The position numbers and the translations under genes were made by a program. The notes under the pieces were generated by a model, which ran no database searches, was not told the DNA's origin, and saw nothing but the letters and a program-made list of their open reading frames with translations. Below are positions 1 through 10,803 of a DNA stretch of 64,000 bases, piece after piece. This DNA is from Coenobita brevimanus. Taxonomy: Eukaryota > Arthropoda > Malacostraca > Decapoda > Coenobitidae. The first letter of the stretch is position 1, and the number at the start of each line of letters is the position of its first letter. Where the stretch lies: the NCBI GenBank assembly GCA_032717465.1, contig CM064666.1, positions 21,894,431 to 21,958,430 of the forward strand, read 5' to 3'.

Positions 1-1290
1 CGTGCTTGATTGGTGGTATTTGCAGTGTGGACGACGTGAGCGGGAAGGCGTACGCTGTCTGGTTTGGGAGTGAGAAAGTTTGTATGTACGGTCGCAACTG
101 GATGCTCGATGTCCAGGATGACCACAGTACCAGCAAAGAATCGAAGATTGTCTGTTCCGTCGGGCGCTAGATGGATCACAACCGGCGGTAGGAGAAGGAT
201 GTGTGGCAGATCTGCCGCGTGTGGTGGGACGGGAGTGAGATTGGGATGGGGTAGTGGAGGTGTGACCGACTGAGGAGGCCAAGGGTTGGGTGGTGCCCTG
301 ACGCGTGTAGTTCGAACCTGTTCTTTCATGAATGGCTTTAGTGACCTGAATAATTTTATCTCCTGGATTGAAACCGATTTCCAAGGCTAGCTCTCGCTGT
401 TTAAGAGTAAGCCAGTGAAGGAATCTCATGTAACCAATTAAGTCAGCAAAGTTGGTGTGTGAAAGCATTGGAACACCATTCTTGTCTTCTAACCATTTCG
501 TGCCTACCAGTAATTGGAGCATCTCGCTACTAGTTGCTTTCATGGCGGCGGCAGCGTCACGGAGCTTGGCATATTGCGCTGGGACGCGCAAGTCCTCGTC
601 TAGTTGGTTTAGGAGATTAATGAATCCCATGAGAGATGCGGTATTAGAATGTTGGCAACAAAGGCTGATCAGTTCAGTACGAAAATCAGAAAAGGTACGA
701 ATGCTATCGAAATGTCCTGCACGGATCTTGGATCCGATGTCCGATTTGCCGTGGTGCAAGCGACCGAGGAGGTAGGCTACTTCGAGCGATTCATCGGTTA
801 TTTGTCTATTGTGTATTTCTGTGTCGACTTGTCTGAGGAAATCATAGACAGACCAAGTTGGGTCCTGGCCGGTAAATTTGGGACGATTGGCATCGTCGAG
901 ATAGATAGACTGTGGAGGGTTGGCCATGGCTGGAAGTGTAGAAGTGGCAGCAGGAGAGGTGTGGGAGAGAGAGAAAGTAGTGGCAGTTAAGGACGAGCAA
1001 GACGGGGTATGAAGGGAGGCAGCAGAAGGAACGACAAGGAAAGGAGTAGAGGAAGAAGAAGGGAATGGAGAGGCAGGAGTAGAAGAGGAGGTATCTGGAT
1101 TTACGAGTGTAGGATGGGTAGGAAGTGATTCTACGGGAAGTGAAACGGGAGTCTCAGGTACAGGGCAGTGGTACTCTTTGCCACTTCGTAAATGAGTGAT
1201 TGTGTTAGAGTCGGCAGACGGGGTATGAGCAGGTGATGTTTCCGGGTTGAGAGGTCTGGTGGTAAGTGGTTGACGTGGAAAGTATGGCAT
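1..1290 (-). CDS. gag: Gag polyprotein of A0 (open to the window edge)
   Basis: I translated this frame from the ATG at 1290 down to base 1 and found no stop in 430 codons; it has no stop inside the window because it runs off the edge. It matches A4 gag throughout. The first ~110 residues are rich in Pro, Ser and Thr. A capsid-like helical region follows, then near 120-165 a CCHC zinc knuckle (CX2CX4HX4C, with core CGHPGHRASSC), then the start of a second Cys/His cluster (CKYH) at the edge. It should package element RNA into particles. With A4 it is the only gag in this window without a disabling break, so this copy may be young. Confidence in identity is high; the C-terminus is not visible. 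Confidence 0.88.
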   Translation of the reverse strand, partial: MPYFPRQPLTTRPLNPETSPAHTPSADSNTITHLRSGKEYHCPVPETPVSLPVESLPTHPTLVNPDTSSSTPASPFPSSSSTPFLVVPSAASLHTPSCSSLTATTFSLSHTSPAATSTLPAMANPPQSIYLDDANRPKFTGQDPTWSVYDFLRQVDTEIHNRQITDESLEVAYLLGRLHHGKSDIGSKIRAGHFDSIRTFSDFRTELISLCCQHSNTASLMGFINLLNQLDEDLRVPAQYAKLRDAAAAMKATSSEMLQLLVGTKWLEDKNGVPMLSHTNFADLIGYMRFLHWLTLKQRELALEIGFNPGDKIIQVTKAIHERTGSNYTRQGTTQPLASSVGHTSTTPSQSHSRPTTRGRSATHPSPTAGCDPSSARRNRQSSILCWYCGHPGHRASSCDRTYKLSHSQTRQRTPSRSRRPHCKYHQSST

Positions 1291-2182
1291 TTAATGCGGC
1301 AATGGAAGATCAAAGGATGAAGATGGATACGTAGGTGGAAATATATAAATAACAATGAGAGAATGGAATACATGAGTAGGCGTGAAAATGAATGAAGGTG
1401 CGGGGTTGGATGGTTTAAATAAAAGGCGAAGGATGAGATGGAGTATAAATAACGTAGGCGAAGATGAAAACGGGGTAATGGAAATGAGATGGAATATTTA
1501 CAATAACCAATCTGTAGAGAAAATCGAGGATAATCTCTATAGAAAGGAAAGATATACTATAGTTACACAGTAGAGATGGGAGTGTTGAGATGTATGACGT
1601 GCAGGGGTGGCCGGGCGTAGCTGGGCTGGGGCGGGGCGGGGCGGGGCGGGGCGGGGCGGCGGTGGAGAGACAGCTGGGCGGAGAGGAGAAGAGACGGCGC
1701 GATGAATCACCGGCAGGGAGTGGCGGTCATAGGAGACTCCGTAATGGAGACCAGATGCGGGCGACGGCGGAGGCCGGTGGTGGGTGGTGAGGGCAGATGT
1801 TGGTGCAAGGCAGGTGTAGAGCTGTTGAGTTGCAAATGCAGAGAATGGTGGTGGGCAGGCAGTGGGCAGACAGTGATAAGTGGCACCGTGGGGGCAGGAG
1901 TTATGATGAGGTCGGAGCAGGTGCTGGGAACAGGTGCAACAGGTGCGTAGGTCGGCGACGGTGACACGTGCGGTCAGGAACAAGGGTATGGGTGCGGTTG
2001 TTTGATAGGTGAGCACTGGTGAGAAAAATTGTACACTCGGAAAGCACAGCCAGGTATTACACCACTAGAGGCACTGAGGAGGGGCGAGGCTCGCAGATGC
2101 GAGACATCGTGCATCTTGTGATGTCATTAAAAGGCGGTGGAGGCGGTCAGATCTGATGGTTCGAAACACCGCTGCTACCAAA
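1291..2182 (-). other. 5' leader of A0
   Basis: Untranslated leader between LTR and gag. It holds a primer-binding-like site at 2169-2180 (minus strand TGGTAGCAGCGG, two bases from the LTR), a GGGGC pentamer run at about 1627-1659, and an 86-codon ORF at 1707-1967 that keeps the same length in all four copies. Confidence 0.75.
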
Positions 2183-2662
2183 TGTAACTTGCAATACTTT
2201 GGTGATAGAAACTCCGTGTACAAACAGCTAGATAAGGAGTTTATTACAAGCTCACAGTAAAATAGTCTGCCCGATTTGGCTGCCTGTTAAGAACTGATGC
2301 AATAACGCCGCCTTTAAGCGTGGGAAAGCGTGCTGACCTAGCAAGTTTAGTGGGGGCATGTATGCATTGGGAGGGGACATATATACATCGGGGGTAGACA
2401 TATTGTGGAGGGGGTACACTACTCCCCCGGGTAGCTGAGACGGTGTCTCCTGACACCGGGAGTTAAATGGTGTTTGATTATAGTAGTAAGGCAGGACCGG
2501 GAGGTGTGTACAAGGGAGAAGTATCATACAGGAGCAGTAGGGGAGACATGGCCATGTTGAGGGGAGGGAATTAGAAGGATATATACATATAAGATACACA
2601 AGGATTAATAGGTACAAATCCAGTAAGGGGCGAAGGTATACATAAACGTAATGGGAATTACA
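2183..2662 (-). repeat. LTR of family A, shared by A1 (3') and A0 (5')
   Basis: 480 bp. Ends TGTAA...TTACA (inverted on this strand), with the primer site two bases beyond the 3' end. Identical in length to the LTRs at 50253-50732 and 58852-59331. It contains an AATAAA signal and TATA-like runs. An A-rich, purine-rich tract at about 2690-2725 precedes it on the minus strand. Confidence 0.85.
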
Positions 2663-2851
2663 CACAACAAGGAGTAGATATGAGAGTTCTATTTTTGTTC
2701 TTCCTTCATTTTTTTTTTTTTGTATTTTCTGTAGGATACACTGGCACTCAGTAATGCATTAAAGAAATACCATCATTTTCTAGTAGGCAGAGTTCTGTTC
2801 ACAGGTTGGTTAATTGCCAGATGGCATTGGTAGTCACTGAATGTGAGGGCA

Positions 2852-4529
2852 CTAAGTACGGGGAGTTTCTACGTCGTGTGTAGGGCGTACTATGCCTGTA
2901 GCGACTCTGATTTCCTGGAGTCGACGTTCCATTTTTCTGACACAACAATGCACTGCACAGATGATGAGTAGAAAACCTATGAAAGCGATAACCACAGGGG
3001 GAAACATAACTGTTGGATGAACCCATGAACGGCTGAAGGCCAGAGAAAATTGATCCATAATGAAATCACTGTCATTGAGGAAGGTGAGCATACGCATGTT
3101 AGGGGAGGTGATGGTAATGTTGGCAGATTGTAGGGTGGAAGGCATGTTGATTGGTTGAAAGATGTCATAGGAGTGATTACGGACAGCTTGGTGATAGCGA
3201 GTGGCGTAAGTGATGACGGACTCTGATCTGACGGTACAATAGTCAGGTGCTTTGTAGAGACCACTAGCGGGGACTGATCGAACCGAAGAACCAGGACACA
3301 TGATTGTGACAGAGATGGGAACAGCAGAGAAGAAGTACTGGACATGGCTGAGGTGAGCATGGTGGACCGGGAGGTCAGGAGCTGGGACAAAAGAACAGGC
3401 CGAGTAGATGGAATGGTTGCGAACTAAAGCAGACTCACACGGCGTGGCACTGCTAGGGAAGATAGCAAAAAGGTGGGTAGCACAGAGACGAGAGATCGGA
3501 GTAAGGGAGGAACATTTCTGGAAGTCTGTGGAAGAAAGGAAGGCAACGGAAAGATGATCATGGGAGAGGAGGAAATATTCTGAAGGAACAGATACCTGTA
3601 AGAAGGAGTTGTTGAGGTGGAAAGGGAAGGGAATGATGTGGAAAAGGTTAAAGGGTATGGCAGAACGAAGAGGAATATGGACGACGACGTATGTGGTGAG
3701 GAGAGTGGCTTCGAGAACAGGATAATAATATTCAAGGGAGGAGTAAGGGAGGACTGGTGAGAGACCGAAGGTGGAGTGAGCCCATTCCAGGACACAACGG
3801 AGAGCTGAGACAGGTAGTGACATGTCCATTGATAGCATCGACCAGGATACGAACCAAGGCAGAGACTTGAGACAAGAGAGAGTCAATGGCTTGTTGGAGA
3901 TTATCCATGTTGAGTTTGAGGTAGAAGAACTGAGAGATAACGTTGAGATCTAAAAGGTGGCGTTGTAAGATATCTGTGAAATTGTTTAGAGTGGACGTGA
4001 CTTCATTGAGTTGGGTTGTGAGCTTCTATAACATTGTGTGTTGGATGTTATTGACTCGGCGTTGTGATTCTTGGGCTGAAGCTAATTGAGTGAGATCAGA
4101 TTTGAAGCTAGAAATGTCACGGGCTGTAGCAACGCCAAACAAGCCACTCAGAATCTCACCGCCGAAGTCGAAGAGACCTCGTTTCACACGAGAACGACCC
4201 ACGTGTGTCTGAATGGAAAATGTGTCAATGAGCTCAGTGAATCTGTTACTTATGTATTGCAATTGCCAGAAGAGTGGGAGGAAAAGGTTATAGAAATACT
4301 CATTCGGGTTGTGTGTCCCCATGAGGGCCGTGAGATGGGTCCTGATTCCGTGGAGCTAGTGCGCGTAGGCAGGTAGGGCAATGGCTACGTCAGCCGGGGG
4401 CGCAAGATCGTAGCGCAAGGAGACCTCGCCTCCTGAGCCGACCAAGGCCCGGGGACGTACTCCACCATCGTCCTGACCTGACCCAGACCCCAGGAGGGTC
4501 TGCACTGCCAGCAGGGAGATCGCTAACAT
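2852..4529 (-). pseudogene. env: Broken F-like envelope gene of A1
   Basis: Homologous to A2 and A3 env. ATG at 4529 opens a hydrophobic signal-peptide-like start. The frame is stopped at 4356-4358 (CAG to TAG) and again at 4026-4028 (CAG to TAG). The middle keeps a furin-type RSRVKR site followed by GLFDFGGEILSGLFG, the cleavage and fusion-peptide arrangement of errantivirus Env and baculovirus F proteins. The C-terminal part (3886-2852) lies in a different frame from the N-terminal part, as in the other copies. It ends with one membrane segment and a short basic tail. If intact it would be a membrane fusion glycoprotein; this copy cannot make one. Confidence 0.85.
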
Positions 4530-4553
4530 CGTACCTAGAAAATCAGAGTAGAG

Positions 4554-7180
4554 TTAATGGGGGAGGTCGTGAAGAGGTTGATGGGCAGAGCGCAGTTTGG
4601 ACCGATAGTGATTGGTTGATGAATGAGGAGGTGGAGGTGGAGAGGAAGGAGACTGAGGGATAGGTGGAGACAAGGTAGACTGAGGGATGGGAGGAGGGGA
4701 AGAGGGGGCAAGAGGTTGTATAAGTGACTCTTCCAAGACGAGGCCACGGGGTGCTCGCTTCAAGTCATCAATGTGGACCTATCTGGTGTCCCTAGTGGAC
4801 ATGTCCTGGAGGTGAAATTTGTTGTCTTGTTGAGTGAGGACGCGGTAGGGCCCTGTAAATTTGTCATCCAACTTAGAGCAATGCGTATGGGAATGAGCAT
4901 AGACAAGATCGCATACATTGATAGTGATAGGAGAGGCGGACTTATGTTGGCGCTGCAGCATGTCCTCCTGAGAGGAAGCCAAAGTGGATTGGACATACTG
5001 GTGGACTGTCTGGAAGTTGGCCAATTTTAGTTTAACATAATCATCCATGTTGTAGATGGGTTCTGGCTTTGAGGATGAAAGAGAGTATGGGAGGTCCTTG
5101 TCAAAGCCAAAGAGGACGAAGAAGGGAGATTCAGCAATGGATGCATTGATGGAACTATTGATGGAGGATGCCACTTGAGGAATCCAGTCATCCCATTACG
5201 AACAATGGGAGCCTAGATGTCTGAGGCACTCTAAGATTTTACGGTTGTGGCGTTCTACAAGGCCATTGCAAGCCGGATGGTTAGGCACGACATTGCACCT
5301 ACTGATATGAAAGCGGCAACAGATCTCATCTAGAAGGCTATTGTTGAATTCCATACCATTGTCATTAAGAATGGTATGAGGGGTACCGAACGCGCAAATT
5401 ACGTGATCTACAAGGGCACGTGCAACGCTCTTCACGGTCTTCTCGGAGAGGGGTACGAGGACACAGTAGCGGGAGAAGTGGTCGACCGCTACGAACAAGT
5501 ACTCAGCGCCAGATTCTGTGGGAGGTAGTTTTAAGAGATCGATTGAGACAGTTTCCCATGGTCGTTATGGGATTGGGTATTGTAAGAGAGGTGCTGGTAA
5601 GCCGGTGGATACTTTGTGGCGGTGGCAGGAGAGGCAAGAGTCACAGTGGGCATTGATATCGCAGTGCATGGTTGGCCAATAGTATTTGAGACGTTCTTGG
5701 CGCAAGCGTCGGTCTTTATCTGGATGGGAAGCTGCAGGAGTATTATGAACAATATGAAGAACCTTTGGTATCAGGGCAGCGGGGACAACAAGTTGGCGTA
5801 CTTTGCGATTGGGCATATCTTTGCCTGTTAGCAGTGTTTTCCTGTACAAGAGATCATCATCTAGCATGAACTCATCTAGTGATACTGGCAGAGTAGGTAA
5901 GGTCGAGGCATCGCCAGATTCTAGGAAATAAATGACTTTGGACCACATGGGGTCTTGGCACTGAAAGTTTCGAACAACTTCTGACGTTAGTGTAGTATTT
6001 TCAGTTACTTCAGGCTGCAGTGATGTTATAGCTGCTGCTACGTGACATGAGAGTGCGTCTGCAATTACATTCAACTTGCCTGGTACATATTGAAAAGTGG
6101 GATTAAAGTCCTGGATGATGACAGATCATCTAGCTAGTCTACCTGTTAGGTTGCGATTCTTGAACAAATCACATAGTGGAAGGTGGTCTGTTTGGATATG
6201 CACTGGATAACCATAGACTATATCTCTGAAATGTTTCAAGGACCAGATTACTGCTAGCACTTCGAGATCTGTGACACTGTAGTTACGTTCAGCGGTTGTA
6301 AGGGTGCGACTAGCATAGGGTATTACGCGCTTCCTTGATGCTTCATCGAGTTGCATCAAAACGGCACCAAGTCCAGTGTCTGAGGCGTCTGTGCAGAGAA
6401 GGAAGGGTGTGGTATAATGAGGGAACGCTAGAACAGGGGCATTTACAAGGGATGTCTTTAGCTTTTGGAAAGCTTGTGACTGGTCGTTAGTCCAAACAAA
6501 GGGCATATTCTGCATGAGTAAGTGGGTCAGAGGAGCGGCGATCTTTGCATAATCCCGGATGAAGCGACGATAATAGCCACTGAGGCCCAGGAAACTTCAT
6601 ACAGCTTCGGTAGTGGTGGGTTCTGGGAAGTTCATAATCGCCTTAGTTTTATCCTCATTAGTATGAATGCCTTGTGCATCGACGACATGGCCTAGGAATT
6701 TGATTTTCTTTTGCAGAATGTCACATTTCCTGAGATTGATTTTCAGGCCTGCAAGCTAGGGGCGTTCAAAGACTTGCTGGAGTTTGGTAAAATGATCAGG
6801 GATGGATTTACTCACAACAATGATATCATCTAGGTAAGCAAAAAGAGAGTGTCCCATCATACCGCTGTAGACTGAATGGACAAGTCGCATGAACACGGAA
6901 GAAGCATTTATCAGACCAAAAGGGAGTCTCTTAAACTGAAAATGTCAGGAAGGAGTGCCAAAGGCTGTAACTGGGCGAGAGGACTCTTCCATTTCGACCT
7001 GCCAGTACTCGCTGAGGAGGTCTAAAGATAAAAAGACTACGTTATTGTCACCAAGGGATTCTAGCAAATCAGTGAGGACGGGTAACGGGAAACGGTCTGG
7101 AACGGTGACAGAATTGAACTTACGATAGTAGACTACTGGTCTAAAGTGGACTATTCCATGGACTGACGGAGTGTTCAATA
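4554..7180 (-). pseudogene. pol: Broken pol of A1: RT-RNaseH-IN (5' end lost in gap)
   Basis: Minus-strand fragments give RT (from 7178; YLDD intact near 6830), RNase H (about 6515-6126, with CTDASDTGLGAVLMQ), the HHCC integrase zinc domain (about 5850-5620), integrase core (5498-5196, with NDNG and LVERHNRK) and a GPY/F-type C-terminus. Several stops and frame breaks separate them. At about 7138-7150 a 29-bp deletion joins two ACTTT repeats; A4 has the same deletion. PR and gag of this copy fall in or beyond the assembly gap. Pol stops 24 nt before the env ATG. Confidence 0.9.
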
Positions 7181-7280
7181 NNNNNNNNNNNNNNNNNNNN
7201 NNNNNNNNNNNNNNNNNNNNNNNNNNNNNNNNNNNNNNNNNNNNNNNNNNNNNNNNNNNNNNNNNNNNNNNNNNNNNNNN
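7181..7280. other. Assembly gap (100 N)
   Basis: Run of N of nominal length. Left of it is family A pol; right of it is the interior of an hAT element. The true distance and joint are unknown. Confidence 0.99.
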
Positions 7281-7492
7281 TTATATAATGAAATGAATTT
7301 TTTTACTTTAATATAAGTAACAGAGTAGCGGAGTAACAGTAAACTTCCACTTCTGTTGTAAAGAAGTATCGGTGTAACTGATAACGAAGTTACTTTTCTA
7401 AGTAACGGAGTAGCAGATAGAGAGGTTAGTTTTCTAAGTAATGGAGTAGCGGATAGCGAAATTACTTTTTAGAGTAACGATACCCACCACTG
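7281..7492 (+). mobile_element. Right end of an hAT element (duplicate copy)
   Basis: Nearly identical to 17247-17458, the right end of the hAT element at 14950-17458. It ends in the terminal repeat ...TACCCACCACTG followed by ACTATGAG, the right target duplication. The 5' part is missing into the gap. Confidence 0.8.
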
Positions 7493-7650
7493 ACTATGAG
7501 ACAGCATTGCACGACCAGGGTCTAAGACAGCATCTCCGAAAAGCCACCTCGACCCACTCCTTCCAGCTGAGGCAGAGTGAAAGTAAATCATGCTAACACA
7601 ACTGTGTAGTCCCACAAACCAACTCAGAAGCGGTGTAGAATAAGAAAAAC

Positions 7651-8219
7651 AATCTATCTATCTATCTATATACCTAGGCTGCTTCCCCCAAGGAAAGGGA
7701 GGTAGCCGAGACAGGACGACTCACTCTCCATTTACTCATCCATTCAAACACATTCATTCGCATCTTAGCCCCAAAGGGGAGAACGGACAGATCCTCACCG
7801 CACCACACCGCACAAGGGTCAACTGGGCAATGCAATCAATGACATCCGCAGCAGGGCCCGACAGCAGAACTGGTTTACCCCTGCCACATCATAACAGACC
7901 CATCCCCTTACCCGCACCTGACCTGACTAGCTGATCAGACCAAATGCGGGAGAATATCCCCTCAGGGCTGCGTCATCACTTATTCATTCACAATTTCTCT
8001 CCATTTATTTCTGTCACGCACAGCCACTCTTCCTTGCTCAACAGACATCCCTCTCGCATCCAGCGCTCTCTTCACACTGTCCATCCATCCTATTCGTGGT
8101 CTTCCTCTCAGCCTTACACCTCTCACATCAGATCTAGTTATCTTTTTCACCAATCGCTCATTATCCATTCTCTCCATATGCCCAAACCATTGCAACACCC
8201 TCTGCTCAAACAAGAAAGG
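7651..8219 (-). pseudogene. LINE (non-LTR retrotransposon) 3' end, ORF2 C-terminus
   Basis: Minus-strand ORF 8213-7980 encodes 77 residues with the RWFGHMERM-type sequence (here QWFGHMERM), RLVKKI, LRGRPRIGW and DRNKWREIV. These are typical of the C-terminus of LINE reverse transcriptase ORFs in crustaceans and other invertebrates. Stop, ~310 nt of 3' UTR and a GATA-type tail (7651-7671 on the plus strand as TATC) follow. It is 5'-truncated at about 8219. Clade not assigned. Confidence 0.75.
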
Positions 8220-8421
8220 CTAAAAAGAATATTAGCGCCCTACCAAAAAAAAAAAAAAACTACTTCCTGAAAAACAGTCTGCATTTATTCCACCTAAAAG
8301 AAAGAAGCAAAGAAAACGAAGAAATTGCCATCTCCACTTTTAGTTTCAACCGATGAACATCTGCCGTCTGGCCATGATGGGGACATGTTGGTGGGTGAGG
8401 GACTATAATGTATATATACTG

Positions 8422-8424
<3 letters not shown>

Positions 8425-8459
<35 letters not shown>

Positions 8460-8482
8460 ATCTATCTATCTATCTATCTATA

Positions 8483-8547
<65 letters not shown>
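8425..8547. repeat. Compound microsatellite (AG)n (TATC)n (TA)n
   Basis: AG run about 8425-8455, TATC units about 8458-8482, then TA repeats up to the B1 LTR start at 8548. Bases 8220-8424 hold an A15 tract and no gene I can name. Confidence 0.95.
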
Positions 8548-8551
<4 letters not shown>

Positions 8552-9327
8552 ACTTAGCCTATGATTTCATCATCCTTTGTGTAATTCTAACGTACAGTAT
8601 GCTGCATGTTGGATCACGAGCGTGTTCTACCTCACTCCCCCCTTCTACCCTTATAGTAGAGTAAGTCGTTCTTTCTGTTGTTCAGAGCAAGAGTGTCAAC
8701 TCTTTGTCCCCTATGGCTTCATTTGCGCGTCCTTCTTACAAGTTGTATCAAGCTCTGCTGGCCCCTTTATAATGAGCTCAGTCTCTACATTAATTGCCAC
8801 TTAGATCAACTCCTCATTTTGTTCACATCTCTGTACAGTTGATATTATTGTGAGTGCTCAGGAAGTCTCCAACCATCTAGCAGCTGTGTAATTTGAGTAT
8901 AAATGTTTATTGCATTTTTTCTTGTACTGTATAGCATGGGGTGTTAATTCGTAGGCCTAGTGAGGTTTTTGTGATTCATGTATTTTAAGTGTCAGCCATT
9001 ATTGATAATATTTTGTATCTGTAATAATATATCTTGCATTCACTGAGCATGATCCGGTTTTCTCATTTTATCAGGGCTGACTTAGATAAATTTACACTTG
9101 CTAATTTCGTGTTAATAAAGGCTATTGCAGTTAACCATATATTAAACCTGTTTTTTGCCATTACATTATCCTTATGAGTCCTGAATGTTTAGTTGTTAGT
9201 TTGAGCATTAAACTTTAACTTGTAATTTTACCTAACTCTTTTGTTTTGAACCTGGAACTTTGTGGGACAGTAGTGATTTTTAGTATTCTCACTTAAAGTG
9301 TACAGTATCTTTCTCTGTTCCGTAACA
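8548..9327 (+). repeat. 5' LTR of B1
   Basis: 780 bp, TGTTAC...GTAACA, nearly identical to the B2 5' LTR. It lacks the CCTCCCCTGTA stretch found in the B1 3' LTR and B3 LTRs. A six-base spacer and the primer site TGGCGACCTCTTATCAGG (9334-9351) follow. Confidence 0.9.
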
Positions 9328-9408
9328 TAAATTTGGCGACCTCTTATCAGGATATTCAGGATATTATCATAAGGATATTGCTTGATATTTTGTGACTGTG
9401 ATTTATTC

Positions 9409-10803
9409 ATGATGTCTACTATTACTACACTTGATGAAGCTAAAGATTTTTTGTCAAATGTGCAAACAGTGTGTGATGTAGAAAACAGAACAAAGAATGA
9501 ACTTAAGCTTGTTCCTCAACAATTGGGAATTGCTGTTCACTCTCATCATTCTAAAGATCAAATTGTTGGCATGATTAATAAAAGTTTGTTTAATGTAACT
9601 CCTCCAAATGAGCAAACGCAGATTGAAATAGCTAAGTTACAGCTAGCTCTGCAGGAGGCTTGTGTTAAGGAGGCTGAGTATCAGGCACGTGCTAAGGAGG
9701 CTGAGTATCAGGCACGTGCTAAGGAGGCTGAGTCTCAGGCTCGTATTCAGGAGGCACAAATTGAACTTGCTAGGATTCAGGCAGACCATGAGTATCGCAT
9801 GAAACAAGGTGGAACTGGATCATCTAGCTCTGATGATTCTGATGTGGCTAAAAATGTTAAACTTGTCCCTCCTTTTAATGAATCTGATTTAACAAAGTAT
9901 TTTCAGTTGTTTGAGAGGGTAGCTACAGGTTTTAATTGGCCCCAAGAGTATTAGCCAGTACTCCTTCAAACTGTTCTCACTGGTAAAGCTCAAGTAACTT
10001 ATGCATCTTTGCCCCATGATCAATCTGATAATTATGATGTAGTTAAGAGCTTGATTCTTAAGGCCTATGAGCTTGTTCCTGAAGCCTATAGAGTAAAATT
10101 TAGGACAACTTATAAGCAAGATAAGCAATCCCATGTTGAGTATGCAAAAATCAAAGATCTGTTAGAGCAGTGGTTAAATTCTAAGAATGTGGATTCTGAT
10201 TTTCACAAATTTAAGCAGATGATTTTGCTGAAGGACTTCAAAAGGTGTATTAATAAAGATGTAAGCCTATATCTTGATGAGAAAAGAATAGATAATTTGT
10301 GTGATGCTGCAGTTTTAGCTGATGAATATGTTCTCACTCACAAGAGATATTCTAGAGAAAAAAGGAAAGCAGAGAGTAAGTACGTTGCCTCTACTCAGAG
10401 TACAGGTAACAGGAAAGAGAATAAAGATGATGTTTCTCAGGAAGTAAATACCAGCTTCACCTCTAGATATCAGAAAAATAAATGTACTTATTGTAGTAAG
10501 CTTGGTCATACTACGGAGAAATGTTTCAGGAGGCAGCGTGATGTGAACAAAAAGGAGTCTTTAAATATTCAGTCAATTGGTCTAGTGTCCACCCTTGAGA
10601 GTTCCCAGAATTCTTTAACTGAGTTAACTGAACCTGCTTTGAGGGGTAAATTAAATTCTCATGATGGAGCTCCTCTTTTGAGCAGTAACGTGGGTGACAC
10701 TCTCAAGAGTTCATGTGCTAATTTCCTGTCTAATGGTTTTGTCAGTCCTCTGGACAGTAATGACAGGAAATCAGTTAAAATATATCGTGATACAGGTGCT
10801 GCC
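9409..10803 (+). pseudogene. gag: B1 gag (SAP-like, coiled coil, SCAN-like capsid, zinc knuckle)
   Basis: ATG at 9409, only 57 nt after the primer site. The N-terminus (TKNELKLVPQQLGI) resembles a SAP-like helix pair. A charged coiled coil follows, built partly from a 27-bp repeat (about 9667-9746, EAEYQARAK units). Next comes a capsid region whose 10096-10340 part (FRTTYK, EQWLNSK, KQMILLKDF, ADEYVLTH) looks like the SCAN fold. A CCHC knuckle lies at about 10483-10524 (CTYCSKLGHTTEKC). A TGG-to-TAG stop at 9952-9954 and a 1-nt loss near 10800 break the frame; both are shared with B2. Role if intact: particle formation. Confidence 0.85.

Larger units (their letters stand above)
1..2662 (-). 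mobile_element. Family A gypsy element, copy A0 (5' part, runs off left edge)
   Basis: Read on the minus strand this is 5' LTR (2183-2662), primer site, an ~880-nt leader and gag. The LTR is the same one that ends copy A1, so A1 and A0 are head-to-tail with one shared LTR. The order and sequence match copies A2-A4 on the plus strand at 41.8-64 kb. The rest of the element lies outside the window. Confidence 0.9.

Noticed and set aside
1382..1573. Plus-strand ORFs over the A0 leader and gag (64-990, 1382-1950)
   Set aside because: Antisense to the family A leader and gag; same shadows appear opposite the other A copies.
8458..8482. TATC and other short arrays as possible CRISPR repeats
   Set aside because: Units are 2-4 bp with no spacers.
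8353..8664. ORFs spanning the AG/TATC/TA tract (also 18319-18598)
   Set aside because: Low-complexity translation running into the B LTR.
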